Of a stretch of 64,000 bases of DNA, positions 36,622-46,649 are shown in pieces. The first letter of the stretch is position 1; each line of letters opens with the position of its first letter. A program made the translations under genes and the position numbers. This DNA is from Promethearchaeota archaeon (GTDB lineage Archaea; Asgardarchaeota; Lokiarchaeia; Sigyniarchaeales; SOKP01), in assembly GCA_016926735.1 (NCBI GenBank), contig JAFGOA010000187.1, positions 22,920 to 86,919 of the forward strand. The letters are read 5' to 3'. The notes under the pieces are model-generated. The model was given only the letters and a program-made list of their open reading frames with translations. It was not told the origin of the DNA and searched no databases.

Positions 36622-36810
36622 TATTCTTCACAATTATAGTTTGATATAATTACTAATATAAGTTAGAATAAATAAAAGAATTTAGCTTTAAATATATATA
36701 GATCAAAAAAAAAGTCACTATTTTCACAAGGATGAATAATAAAATAAAAAAAAATTAAAGTTATAGTTAATTTTCATTCCTAAGACTAATTATAATAAAT
36801 ATTCGAAACT

Positions 36811-36984
36811 ATGTCTATAAAACGTAATATATGTTCTTGTTGCGGACGTCCTATTACCCCTTATGAACCAGCAATCCATTTTCCATGTCCAAACTGTGGA
36901 GATGTAACCATCTGGAGATGTGAAGCGTGTCGAGATAGAGGAAAATCATATCGATGCTTAAAATGTGATTTTGTTGGACCATAA
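36811..36984 (+). CDS. Small zinc-finger protein (HVO_2753 type) upstream of aEF1B
   Basis: A 57-residue protein starting at ATG 36811 with four CxxC-type knuckles: CSCCG, CPNCG, CEACR and CLKCD. The layout equals the archaeal double zinc-finger protein (COG2888) that is commonly encoded just upstream of elongation factor 1-beta, as here (72 nt gap). In haloarchaea the homologue affects swarming and biofilm formation. The conserved linkage with translation genes suggests a nucleic-acid or ribosome-related role (inference). Confidence 0.85.
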   Translation: MSIKRNICSCCGRPITPYEPAIHFPCPNCGDVTIWRCEACRDRGKSYRCLKCDFVGP

Positions 36985-37056
36985 TTTTTATGTATATATT
37001 AGGATTAAAGAACCAACTTAAAAATAAGATTATTCGAAATTATGAGTGATTAAAAA

Positions 37057-37323
37057 ATGGGAGAATTTATTGCTTTAATAGATATCATACCAGAAGATAC
37101 AAATACAAATTTTGATGAACTCCTAGGAAAATTAGGTAGTGTTCTTCCTGAAACATGTACAATTGAACGACATGATATCATGCCCGTAGCTTTTGGATTA
37201 AAAAAAGCTAGATTAAGAGTTAGATATCCAGAAGAATGGGGTGGTACTGATAAACTTGAGGAATTATTCGCTCAAGTTGAAGGAGTTCAAGGTATTGAAG
37301 GAATAGCATTTTCTAAAGCCTAA
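37057..37323 (+). CDS. ef1b: Elongation factor 1-beta (aEF1B)
   Basis: An 88-residue GDP-GTP exchange factor for aEF1A. The sequence has the family's ferredoxin-like fold: an N-terminal strand IALIDIIPED, the central FGLKKARLRVRYPEEWGGTDKLEELFAQVEGV (shown in part) and the terminal GIEGIAFSKA, which includes the conserved I-x-x-x-DxxA-like end. The length is typical of archaea (about 88-90). Confidence 0.92.
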   Translation: MGEFIALIDIIPEDTNTNFDELLGKLGSVLPETCTIERHDIMPVAFGLKKARLRVRYPEEWGGTDKLEELFAQVEGVQGIEGIAFSKA

Positions 37324-37438
37324 TTCTGAAAATATAGATTTTTTGAATTCTGTTACTTTTTATTATTTTATTAAAACCAGAATTAAATAATCTCAAATTT
37401 TTTTTATAACATATTAAATACTTAATTTCTTGGATATT

Positions 37439-39442
37439 TCATGCTGTTCTCCTAAAAAATTTATCCATCTCTTTAAATGATATAAATTTTAGAGTAGGAC
37501 GTCCATGAGCACAATGAAAGGGATTTTCACAAGCCGCTAAATCTTCAATTAATTTTCTTATATCTTTTAAAGATAAATTATCACCACCTCTAATACTTCT
37601 ATGACATGATAGATAATTTATAATTTCCTCTTTAGCGTCTGAAAAACTTTTATCCCTTCCTATCTCCGCAATATCAGAGATAATATCTCTTATTATTTCA
37701 GAGCTAATTGTTTTATGAAAAATTATAGGGATTTCTCGTAATAAATAAGTATTACCACCAAAATTTTCAAATTTGAATCCTAATTTTTCTATTTTTTTCA
37801 GGTTATTTTCTAAAAAGATTTTTTCAGTTGGAGATATTTCAATTTTTAATGGAGATATAAGTTTTTGAACCATTTTTTTTGTTCTATTATACATATTGTA
37901 GTAAAATTCTTTTGTAATTCGTTCAGAAGCAGCATGTTGATCTAAAATGAATAATCCCTCCTCATTATCCTTGCTTTTACCTTCTAAAACAATATAAATC
38001 TTGTTATTTAATTGTCCAGTATAAGACATTAAACGTATTTTTGGGAAATTCTTTTTGATGATATATTTATTTCTGATGATAGAATCTGAGGAATATGAAT
38101 CTTCTTTTTTTAAATAATTATCATCTAAATCTAATTGAATTATTCTTAAGTCTTCATCTTTTCTGTCTTGTAAAGTATCATAATTTAAGTTTTGATCTTC
38201 TAATTTCTTTATATTTGATTTTATCTCACAAGGATTACCGATTATCGGGATATCTTTAATTTTTTCACCAATATTTTTAGATGTTATTTTTAATTCTTCT
38301 TTCTCTTTTTTATTATTCTGAATTGTTTTTTCCTTTATTTTTAGTTCTTTTTGAAAAGAATATCCATTGATTTTTTCATCAATCTTAGAATATTTTTCAG
38401 TATATTTATTCAAATCTGTTAAAATATGTTCTTCTTCTGATTTTAAAAAATAGGAATTTATGAACCCTCTTAATATATTATATACTTTATTATAGATGAA
38501 TATATCATCCTCAAATCTTATCTCAAGTTTTTTAGGATGGATATTAAAGTCAATAATCGAAGGATTTACCTCTAAATTTAAAATAAAAAAAGGATTTTTA
38601 TTAATCATTAAGATTCCTTCATAAGCTTCTTTAATAGCTCTAAATAGCAAATCACTTTTAATATATCGCTGGTTTATAAAAATACTTGATTGATCTCTAC
38701 TTTTTCTAGATATTCGGGGATGACCAATAAGACCCGTTATTTTAAAAAGATATCCTTTTTCTTCATATTCTATTTCTTTCATTTGGTTTATAATATTCTT
38801 CCCATAAATATGAAATACAGTTGTTTTAAGATCATTTTCTGAGGGACAATTCAGAATTTGTAATTCATTATGAGTATAAATAAAATGTATATTTGGATAA
38901 GCTAAAGAATATCTTTGTATAATATCTGTAATATGGCCTAATTCTGTTGGATCAGATTTAAGGAATTTTTGACGAGCAGGAATATTGTAGAATAGATCTT
39001 TAACCTGAATATTAACACCAACCGGAACAGATATTTTATTTTTTTTTTTTATTATTCCTCCTTCTATTATAAGTTGAAGTCCAATTTCCTCATCAGAAGT
39101 TCTTGATATAATCTCAACTTTACTAACAGCTATTATACTTGCTAGGGCTTCTCCTCGGAACCCAAGTGTAGAAAGCTTTTGTAGATCTTCAATACGTCTT
39201 ATTTTACTACTTGTATGTCTTTTTAATGCAATTTCTAGTTCTTCTGAAGGAATACCAAATCCATTATCGATTACTTGAATTAATCTTTTACCAGCTTTTC
39301 TAATATTTACTTTAATCTCTGTTGAACCTGCATCAATACTATTTTCAATAAGTTCTTTTATAACATTTGCAGGTCGTTCAACAACTTCTCCCGCAGCAAT
39401 TTGTTCTGCATTCTGAATTTTTTGTATTTTCTTTCTAATCAT
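37439..39442 (-). CDS. mutL: DNA mismatch repair protein MutL
   Basis: A 667-residue GHKL ATPase that links mismatch recognition to strand incision. The N-terminal ATPase has ELIENSIDAG, DNGFGIP and LSTLGFRGEALASI. After a charged linker the C-terminal dimer domain carries LDQHAASERITKE, the full DQHA(x)2E(x)4E endonuclease motif, and CAHGRPTL. It is therefore a nicking-type MutL, not the E. coli type. It lies 29 nt after mutS on the same strand, a bacterial-style operon. Confidence 0.95.
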   Translation of the reverse strand: MIRKKIQKIQNAEQIAAGEVVERPANVIKELIENSIDAGSTEIKVNIRKAGKRLIQVIDNGFGIPSEELEIALKRHTSSKIRRIEDLQKLSTLGFRGEALASIIAVSKVEIISRTSDEEIGLQLIIEGGIIKKKNKISVPVGVNIQVKDLFYNIPARQKFLKSDPTELGHITDIIQRYSLAYPNIHFIYTHNELQILNCPSENDLKTTVFHIYGKNIINQMKEIEYEEKGYLFKITGLIGHPRISRKSRDQSSIFINQRYIKSDLLFRAIKEAYEGILMINKNPFFILNLEVNPSIIDFNIHPKKLEIRFEDDIFIYNKVYNILRGFINSYFLKSEEEHILTDLNKYTEKYSKIDEKINGYSFQKELKIKEKTIQNNKKEKEELKITSKNIGEKIKDIPIIGNPCEIKSNIKKLEDQNLNYDTLQDRKDEDLRIIQLDLDDNYLKKEDSYSSDSIIRNKYIIKKNFPKIRLMSYTGQLNNKIYIVLEGKSKDNEEGLFILDQHAASERITKEFYYNMYNRTKKMVQKLISPLKIEISPTEKIFLENNLKKIEKLGFKFENFGGNTYLLREIPIIFHKTISSEIIRDIISDIAEIGRDKSFSDAKEEIINYLSCHRSIRGGDNLSLKDIRKLIEDLAACENPFHCAHGRPTLKFISFKEMDKFFRRTA

Positions 39443-39471
39443 AAAATTTAGTAGTTTCTATTTAATTAAAA

Positions 39472-42366
39472 TCAATACTCTTTATATTTCTCTAATTTCT
39501 CTTTTAATTCAATCAATTTTTTCATAGCATCTAAAGGTGTTAGATTCTCGATATTAAGTTGATTGATATCGTTTATTATTATATTAAGATTTTTATCATA
39601 GCTCAATTCTTTTTTGACTATTGGTTTAAAAAAAGATGTCTGAACTGTTTTCTTTTTATTCGATTCTGAAATAGTTTTTTTTTTTCCTAAAATTTTTGGA
39701 AGTTCTTTATTAGTTTTTAAGTTAATATCTGTTAATTTAGAAATAAGATTTTGAAGATCCTTTCTTTTAATTTCTATTTCATTATTAAGATTTTCAAGTT
39801 GCTTATTTTTATTATGAATTAATTTATCATGATATTTTGTGGTTCCATTACCCAGTTCATTATTATTTTTAATTGTTGTTTTTAAAGGATCATCTTTCTC
39901 GAGTTGCTCTAATATTTTAAATGCCTCTATTATAACATCATCAGGAATTCCTGCTAATTTGGCTATATGTATACCATAGGATTTATCAGTACTCCCCTTT
40001 TTCAGTTTTCTTATAAAATTTATTGACCCATCATCATTTTCAATAATATCAAGATGATAATTCTTTACTCTTGGTAAATTAATTTCAGTTAATTGATGAT
40101 AGTGAGTACTAAATAAAGTTTTAACACTCATATCATGCAATTTTTCCAAAGTAGCAATTGCAATACTTTGACCATCACTTGTGCTTGTTCCTCTCCCAAG
40201 CTCATCTATAATAACCAAACTGTTTTTTGTAGCATAATTTAAGATTTTTGCAGTTTCTGTCATCTCGATCATAAAAGTTGATAATTTTCTTGCTAAATCA
40301 TCAGAAGCCCCAATTCGTGTAAATATTTGGTCAATTATTCCTATTTTAGCTGAACTTGCTGGAACGAAACAACCCATTTGACCAATTAAACATATTAAAG
40401 CAACTTGACGTAAAAAAGTGGATTTTCCTGCCATGTTTGGACCAGTTATAATCAGGATTTGTTCATTATCTGTATCAATATAACAATCATTAGGTATAAA
40501 GCTTTCACTAGTATTCATCTGTTCTATTACAGGATGTCGACCATCTTTAATTTCTATTTTTTTTTTCTTAGTTAATATTGGTCTACAATAATTATTTTTT
40601 TCAGCTAAATCAGCAAAACTACTATAAACATCAATATATGCTAAATTTTTCGAAGTTTCTAATATATCTAATGTATCGTTAACGATTTTATCTCTAATCT
40701 TACAAAAGAGATTATATTCTAATTCATTTATCTTTTCTTGAGCCGATAATATTTTTTCTTCTAAAATTTTCAAATCTTTTGTTGTATATCTTTTTGCATT
40801 TTTAAGAGTTTGACGTTCTACATAATTTTCGGGAATATTTTTAATCAGTTCAAGGGTTCTATTTGTTATTTGTATGTAATATCCTAAAATATTGTTATAA
40901 CCGACTTTTAATCCTGAATTTAGATTGAAAATCTTTTTTTCTTTTTCCTCATATTCAAGAAGATATTTTTTTCCGTTATTGAGAATATCTCTAAGATTAT
41001 CAACTTCCGAATTATATCCCTGTTTAATTATATTTCCATCCTTTATAGTTATTGGAGGATCATCCTTTATTGTATTTTCAATAAGCTCTCGAATATTCTT
41101 AAATTCATTAATTTTAATTAGATATTTTGATATTTCCTGTATTTTAGATTTCTCTAAAATTTCCTTAATTTTAGGTATTTTCTTCAATGAATTTTTTATA
41201 TTAATTAAATCTCTAGCATTTACTCGATTAATATATGTAATACGGTTTATATATCTCTCTAAATCTCCTAATAAACTTAATTTTTCCCTAAGTTCCGTTC
41301 TTAAGAAAATATCCTCTTTAAATCTTTGAACTATATTTAATCTATGATTAATTTCATCTATATCCGTTAGTGGTTGTAATATTACTCTTTTAATTAGTCT
41401 TGAACCCATGGGTGTGAGAGTTCGATCAAAAATAGAAAGTAAAGAAGTCTCTCTTCCTTTTTCCCACAATGAGTTAATTAATTCCAAATTTCTTTGAGTT
41501 GTATAATCTAAATGCAATATTCCTTCTTCTTCAAATAACATTATTTTAAAAATATTGGGAATTAATTCTTGTTGTGTTTCTCTTAAAAAGGCTAGAAGCC
41601 CCCCTGCTGCTTCTATTGCAATAAATGAATCCTCAAGACCAAAACTTTTTAAATTCGATATTTTAAAATGAGTTTTAATGAGATTATATGCTTCATTGTA
41701 TTCAAAATAATAATTATCATATTTTCTAATAACCGCTTCGGTAATATCTGTTATAAAAACAAATAAATTATCATCTTTTTGAAGCTCAGAGGGAATAATT
41801 AATTCTGCGGGATTAAAACGAGCGAAAAGACTAAGTAATTTCTCTAATGGATCGATATTTTTTATAGAATATTCTGCAACAATAAATTCACCTGTAGAAA
41901 TATCTGCAAAAGCACATCCATATCCCTTTGTTCTTTTAACTAACGTTGCTACATAATTATTATCATTTGATTTTAACATATAATCTTCTGTTAAGGTGCC
42001 CGGAGAGAGAATTCTTGTTACACCTCTTTTTACAATTCTACCTTTTACTGTTGAAGGATCTTCGAGTTGATCAACAATTACTACTGTTTCTTTTTTTTTT
42101 ATTAAATTTGTTAAATAATTTTTGCAAGCATGATGGGGAATTCCTGCTAATGGATACTTATCATCCCCTACTTTGCGATTTGTTAAGGTTATTCCTAATA
42201 ATTTTGATACTCTAACAGCATCATCATAAAAAAATTCATAAAAATCTCCCATTCTATATGCAATGAGATGTTCTGGGTATTTTTTTTTAATAGAATACCA
42301 ATGTTTGATCATAGGTGTAAGATTTCTTTCGTTTAATTGCTCACTAAAAGCTGAAGTCATAATCAT
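39472..42366 (-). CDS. mutS: DNA mismatch repair protein MutS
   Basis: A 964-residue MutS1. The mismatch-binding MGDFYEFF (Phe-x-Glu) is at about residues 40-47. The ATPase has TGPNMAGKSTFLRQ (Walker A), IIDELGRGTSTSDG (Walker B and signature) and FSTHYHQLTE. The full length and N-terminal domain distinguish it from MutS2. MutS1-MutL are patchy in archaea and usually attributed to transfer from bacteria. The C-terminal region after about residue 790 is Lys/Asn-rich and longer than in E. coli MutS (853). Confidence 0.96.
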   Translation of the reverse strand: MIMTSAFSEQLNERNLTPMIKHWYSIKKKYPEHLIAYRMGDFYEFFYDDAVRVSKLLGITLTNRKVGDDKYPLAGIPHHACKNYLTNLIKKKETVVIVDQLEDPSTVKGRIVKRGVTRILSPGTLTEDYMLKSNDNNYVATLVKRTKGYGCAFADISTGEFIVAEYSIKNIDPLEKLLSLFARFNPAELIIPSELQKDDNLFVFITDITEAVIRKYDNYYFEYNEAYNLIKTHFKISNLKSFGLEDSFIAIEAAGGLLAFLRETQQELIPNIFKIMLFEEEGILHLDYTTQRNLELINSLWEKGRETSLLSIFDRTLTPMGSRLIKRVILQPLTDIDEINHRLNIVQRFKEDIFLRTELREKLSLLGDLERYINRITYINRVNARDLINIKNSLKKIPKIKEILEKSKIQEISKYLIKINEFKNIRELIENTIKDDPPITIKDGNIIKQGYNSEVDNLRDILNNGKKYLLEYEEKEKKIFNLNSGLKVGYNNILGYYIQITNRTLELIKNIPENYVERQTLKNAKRYTTKDLKILEEKILSAQEKINELEYNLFCKIRDKIVNDTLDILETSKNLAYIDVYSSFADLAEKNNYCRPILTKKKKIEIKDGRHPVIEQMNTSESFIPNDCYIDTDNEQILIITGPNMAGKSTFLRQVALICLIGQMGCFVPASSAKIGIIDQIFTRIGASDDLARKLSTFMIEMTETAKILNYATKNSLVIIDELGRGTSTSDGQSIAIATLEKLHDMSVKTLFSTHYHQLTEINLPRVKNYHLDIIENDDGSINFIRKLKKGSTDKSYGIHIAKLAGIPDDVIIEAFKILEQLEKDDPLKTTIKNNNELGNGTTKYHDKLIHNKNKQLENLNNEIEIKRKDLQNLISKLTDINLKTNKELPKILGKKKTISESNKKKTVQTSFFKPIVKKELSYDKNLNIIINDINQLNIENLTPLDAMKKLIELKEKLEKYKEY

Positions 42367-42545
42367 TCCATATTAAATATTTTAAAACCATAATATTAAC
42401 TTTAATATTAGTTCTTGATGTAAATTAATTCTAATTATTTAGTTTTTAATAATTGTAGAAAATTATCTCTATTATTAATTAATAAAGTTCTTTAAAAAAA
42501 TAAAGAGTGTCTTGATTGAGTATTTAATTATATTATAATTTAAAT

Positions 42546-43373
42546 TTAAAGATGTTTTCCTAACCAAATAAACATGTCTCTATATACTTCAGCTCTTCCT
42601 TTATCATGCCAAAGTTCATGAAGAAATCCTTCATATTCTTTGTATGTTTTATCATTACTTCTAATATTTTTAAAAAATTTATTTGTCTTGCTAATGTCAG
42701 CAAATTTATCGTCTTTCCCTTGATTTATAAGGACAGGACAAATTAATCTTGATGCATTTTTTAATGCTATTTTCATAGCATCTTCCATTTCAGAATAACT
42801 CTTAACTGTTATTTGTGTCAATTTATTCTTATCTGCAATATGTTCTCTAAGTATTTTTACATCATTTGTCAATTTATTCTGCTCAATTTTAAGATCTATA
42901 GTTTTCATCTGTCCAGATACAATCTTGTCTACTTTTTTGGCACTGGTGATAGTCATTTTTAATCCAAATAATGGTGAGGATGCAATAACTCCTGCTATTG
43001 CTGGATGTTCAATTGCATATATTAAAGCAATTAATCCCCCAAAAGATTGTCCAATTACAAATATTTTCTTATCTTTATTTTTTTCTTTTATAATATCCAT
43101 GAATAGCACAATATCTTTCTGAATATCTTCCATTGAATCTATATGTCCGGGTATATCTATAATATTTCTCCAATGACCTCTTAGATCAAAAGCATAAATC
43201 CCATATCCTTTCTCAGCAAAATATTCTGCTATAGGTTTTAATCGATCTGAATGTGTTCCTAAACCATGAAAAGCAATAATTACTGCTTTGATTTTTTCAG
43301 AATCAGGTCCCCAGTATTGGTAAAAAAGCTTTTGGGCACCTCTCCCTTCAAATGTATCCGTTAAATTTTGCAT
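42546..43373 (-). CDS. Alpha/beta hydrolase, monoacylglycerol lipase/lysophospholipase-like
   Basis: A 275-residue serine hydrolase. The oxyanion region is FHGLGTHSDR, the nucleophile elbow GQSFGG (about residues 107-112), with Asp in GKDDKFAD and His in EGFLHELWHD completing the triad. DLRGHWRN resembles the DxRGHG segment of the lysophospholipase family. No signal peptide is present, so action is cytoplasmic. The probable substrate class is a glycerol or phospholipid ester; in ether-lipid archaea the role is unclear. Confidence 0.87.
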   Translation of the reverse strand: MQNLTDTFEGRGAQKLFYQYWGPDSEKIKAVIIAFHGLGTHSDRLKPIAEYFAEKGYGIYAFDLRGHWRNIIDIPGHIDSMEDIQKDIVLFMDIIKEKNKDKKIFVIGQSFGGLIALIYAIEHPAIAGVIASSPLFGLKMTITSAKKVDKIVSGQMKTIDLKIEQNKLTNDVKILREHIADKNKLTQITVKSYSEMEDAMKIALKNASRLICPVLINQGKDDKFADISKTNKFFKNIRSNDKTYKEYEGFLHELWHDKGRAEVYRDMFIWLGKHL

Positions 43374-43640
43374 TTTATAATCACTTGATTAGGTTATGAA
43401 TAATTAAATAAAAATCTCGAGTATTAAATAATCTCTTCTTTTTTTGCAGAATTCTAATATTTTAATCTGGAAAATGTTTTGTTAAATTTTGGTCTAAATG
43501 CTATTTTTAAATATATATGTTATATTAAAATTAGATTATCATAATTTTAATTAAAATTCTAAAATATATGATTATTAGTATAATAATCAGATCTAATATT
43601 TATAACAATAAAAGTCACTAAAATCAAAGGTAAAAATATA

Positions 43641-44117
43641 ATGAAAAAAAACGCATCATTTTTTGGAATGATTATTTCTCTTTTGATGATAATTTTTACA
43701 TTTATCATGATTCCTATTAATCTTAATCTTATCGAGGATATGCTTAATAGTCATGGATATTCTTTAGATTCTACATATGTTAATATGGAGCCGTTAATAA
43801 AATCTACGATTATGTCCTTACTGATTTTTACATTTCTTTTTATTGGAGGATATTTAGGTTCATATAAAGAATCTAATATCGGAAGAACAATGGTTTTTCT
43901 TATGGGGATATTTTCATTTTTTGGAATGTTTATATATTTAGAACCAATAGAGCTCCCAGGATATGCTTTTATTCTTCCTATGTGCTACCATCTTTATTAT
44001 ATAAGCAATATTATCTTATTATTTATTGGAATTTCTGCTTTTCCACTTCAACAAATTAAATCGGATTTTAATTTATACCAAAAAATCAAAAATGAAATTG
44101 AAGAGGAATTAAATTAA
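43641..44117 (+). CDS. Four-helix membrane protein of unknown function
   Basis: A 158-residue protein with four hydrophobic segments (about residues 7-26, 52-72, 80-98 and 110-130) and a charged C-terminal tail rich in Lys and Glu. No motif or family is recognised. It is in the same direction as, and 135 nt upstream of, the RIO2 gene. Confidence 0.6.
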   Translation: MKKNASFFGMIISLLMIIFTFIMIPINLNLIEDMLNSHGYSLDSTYVNMEPLIKSTIMSLLIFTFLFIGGYLGSYKESNIGRTMVFLMGIFSFFGMFIYLEPIELPGYAFILPMCYHLYYISNIILLFIGISAFPLQQIKSDFNLYQKIKNEIEEELN

Positions 44118-44252
44118 TAAATTTTAATGATAGTTATTGTTGAAGTAACTATTATTTTTTTCTAAATATTTAATTTTAAAATTCAACTTAAATTTTTAAA
44201 GTATTAATCTTCAACTATTTTTATAGGGAAATAATATTTCTAAGTATTTTGA

Positions 44253-45131
44253 ATGAGTCAGGCAGGAAAATTATTAACACGTTTAGAAAAGGAAGATCTA
44301 AGAATTTTAATGGCAATTGAAATTGGGATGAAGAAATCTGAATATGTTACGATTAAAGATATAAAATTTTATTCAAGATATCCACTGCCAGAAACCTTAT
44401 ATAGATTGAAAAACGTCCATAAATTAGGATTAACAATAAGAAATTCCGAAGAACGTGAAGTTGCATATCAAATAAATTCAATTGGTTATGATGTGTTAGC
44501 TCTTCACACACTTGTAGAAAAAAAGATAATCAGTCAACTAGGACCATTACTTGGAAAAGGAAAAGAATCTGATGTTTATAGTTGTATTGATGATGATGAT
44601 GTTATTTATGCTCTAAAAATATATAGAATGGGAAGAAGAAGTTTTAAAAATGTGAGGAAATTAAGAAATATTACAGGGGAAAGAACTCATTTATCTTGGC
44701 TTTATATTAATAGACTTGCTGCTAAAAAAGAATATAATGCTCTTAAAGAGATTTATAAATTGGGTTTAAAAACTCCTAAACCTATCGGTTATAATAGACA
44801 TATAATTGTAATGGAATACCTAAGAGGTAAAGAGATAGTCTATTATAAGGACATAGAAAAACCAGAAGAGTTATTTAATGAAATTCTTTTTCAAATGAGA
44901 GAAATATATAAAAAGTCTAATCTTGTGCATGGAGATTTGGGTGAATTCAATATAATTTCTGATGAGGATGGAAATATATTGATTATTGATTGGTTGCAAT
45001 CAATCCCAAGTGATCATCCTAATGCTTTAAAGATTCTTGAACGAGATATTCAAAATATTTGTAATTATTTCCATAAAAAATACAGAATAGAATATAATTT
45101 AAAGGATATTTTAGATTCTTTTACAGAATAA
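44253..45131 (+). CDS. rio2: RIO2 serine protein kinase
   Basis: A 292-residue atypical kinase of the RIO2 type that acts in small-subunit ribosome maturation. The N-terminal winged helix covers about residues 1-85. The kinase has the RIO glycine loop LLGKGKESDVYSC, the lysine in YALKIYR, the catalytic LVHGDLGEFNI and the metal-binding IIDWLQ. In most homologues these read HADLSEFN and IDFPQ, so small substitutions are present, but the catalytic Asp residues remain. The length agrees with archaeal Rio2. Confidence 0.93.
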   Translation: MSQAGKLLTRLEKEDLRILMAIEIGMKKSEYVTIKDIKFYSRYPLPETLYRLKNVHKLGLTIRNSEEREVAYQINSIGYDVLALHTLVEKKIISQLGPLLGKGKESDVYSCIDDDDVIYALKIYRMGRRSFKNVRKLRNITGERTHLSWLYINRLAAKKEYNALKEIYKLGLKTPKPIGYNRHIIVMEYLRGKEIVYYKDIEKPEELFNEILFQMREIYKKSNLVHGDLGEFNIISDEDGNILIIDWLQSIPSDHPNALKILERDIQNICNYFHKKYRIEYNLKDILDSFTE

Positions 45132-45137
45132 ACTTAA

Positions 45138-45764
45138 TTAAAATAATGGTTTTTTTTTACCAAGAATTATAAAATCTTCAATAGAATCAATATCAATAAA
45201 TTCTAAATCATCAACATAATTTTCGATAAAAGATTTAAATTCCTTGATTTTTATTTTTTTTTTTAAAATAGAGATATGCAATATAGCGTTAGTTTTTAAT
45301 GTTTTTATTGATTCAATCACTGCATTATTAATCATTGGTAGATTTTGAAAAGACGTAATTGAAAAAAATGAATTAAAACTTTGAATCCTGAATGGTAGGA
45401 AATCAAGGTCTGCTAGAATTATATCAATATTGTCCTTAAATAACTTGTGATTATCATTAATTTTATTCTTGAATTTATTTAACATTTTTATAGAGATATC
45501 TATCCCTATATAATGATAGTTACCAAATTTTGATCTCTTTTCCATATATTTTTCAACTATATATGAAAAAAGAAGTCCAGTACCGCACCCTGCATCTAAA
45601 ATAATTTTATTTAATGGAGTAAAATGTTTTAATATTAAATCATATTTCATTTTTTGAATATCTCTGTATCTTTCATCATAAAAATGTGAAGTAGAATTAT
45701 ATTTATTTATAATTTCCTTTTTTTTAGAATTGTAGGATCTTTTATCTTCCAAACAAATGACCAA
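45138..45764 (-). CDS. Class I SAM-dependent methyltransferase
   Basis: A 208-residue Rossmann methyltransferase. Motif I is LDAGCGTGLLFSYI (about residues 57-70), then YIGIDISIKML and ADLDFLPFRIQSFN as motifs II and III. The substrate is unknown. The start is TTG at 45764; the beginning of the protein may be shorter. It is convergent with RIO2, 6 nt apart. Confidence 0.8.
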   Translation of the reverse strand: MVICLEDKRSYNSKKKEIINKYNSTSHFYDERYRDIQKMKYDLILKHFTPLNKIILDAGCGTGLLFSYIVEKYMEKRSKFGNYHYIGIDISIKMLNKFKNKINDNHKLFKDNIDIILADLDFLPFRIQSFNSFFSITSFQNLPMINNAVIESIKTLKTNAILHISILKKKIKIKEFKSFIENYVDDLEFIDIDSIEDFIILGKKKPLF

Positions 45765-45876
45765 TAAGTTTTAATTTTATCAAATTTTAACTATGATTAA
45801 ATTAAAATTACTCTTTAAATTATCTTATCTATAGTTATTTTAAAAATTAATTTGTTTTATTAAAGGTAAAAAAACA

Positions 45877-46131
45877 ATGTCAAATGATCAAAGAAAATTA
45901 AAAAATCCTTTACATATATTACAAGAAGCTCAGGAATCTGAGATATTACTTAGATTAAAAGATGGTACCGAATATAAAGGAACCTTGAAAGAAATTGATG
46001 CCTATATGAATATGATCCTTTCGGATTGTACAGAAATCCTCGATGGAAGTCCTGTAGCAAAATATAGCGAAATTTTTATTCGAGGAAATAACCTCCTTTT
46101 CATAAAACCAGATGCCTCGGAAATACTTTAA
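45877..46131 (+). CDS. LSm/Sm-like archaeal RNA-binding protein
   Basis: An 84-residue SmAP. Sm1 is LRLKDGTEYKGTLKEIDAYMNMILSD and Sm2 is IFIRGNNLLFIKP (shown as patterns, each a conserved block). The family forms heptameric rings that bind U-rich RNA. AAAGGT lies about 9 nt upstream of the ATG. In other archaea lsm is followed by rpl37e; here the next gene is an AIG2-like protein. Confidence 0.92.
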   Translation: MSNDQRKLKNPLHILQEAQESEILLRLKDGTEYKGTLKEIDAYMNMILSDCTEILDGSPVAKYSEIFIRGNNLLFIKPDASEIL

Positions 46132-46199
46132 ATAAGAAACTTTATTATTTTATCCAGATATTTTTGTGTAAAAAATATATAGTTTTTTAATATTAGACT

Positions 46200-46631
46200 G
46201 TGTTTATGAATAAGAATTTTTCAATCATAGGATATGGAACATTTATCACTAAAGGATACTGGAAAGATAAAGAAAATATAGAAGTTTGTAAAGTTCCAGG
46301 ATATAGAAGAATTTATCCGGAAGGTAATTGGTTTCCCTATGTTCTTAAAGATAAGGAATCATCTTTTTGGGCATTAAAATTTGATGTCTCTGGAGATGAT
46401 TTATATCAATTGGATGTTTATGAAGGTGTTTTTTTAGGATTTTATAAAAGAATTTTAATTGAGATTAATACAAAGAATTATGTTTTAAAGAAAGCATATA
46501 TGTATATCCCAACAGAAGAGACTGTTAAAAAGGAAAAATTATCTCTTGAGATGGATATTATTGATAAATGGAAGAATGAAATTAAAAAAAATACTGAGAT
46601 AATTAAATTATTCCCTGAATTACTCTATTAA
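46200..46631 (+). CDS. Gamma-glutamylcyclotransferase/AIG2-like protein
   Basis: A 143-residue protein of the GGCT-like fold. The N-terminal substrate loop is IIGYGTFITKGYW, matching the YGSL/YGTF motif, and LDVYEGVFLGFYKRI contains the expected acidic residue (Glu in YEG). The family cyclises gamma-glutamyl amines or amides; the substrate here is unknown. The first possible start is GTG at 46200; the ATG at 46206 is equally likely. Confidence 0.78.
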   Translation: MFMNKNFSIIGYGTFITKGYWKDKENIEVCKVPGYRRIYPEGNWFPYVLKDKESSFWALKFDVSGDDLYQLDVYEGVFLGFYKRILIEINTKNYVLKKAYMYIPTEETVKKEKLSLEMDIIDKWKNEIKKNTEIIKLFPELLY

Positions 46632-46649
46632 GGTAATTACTTCTTATTA

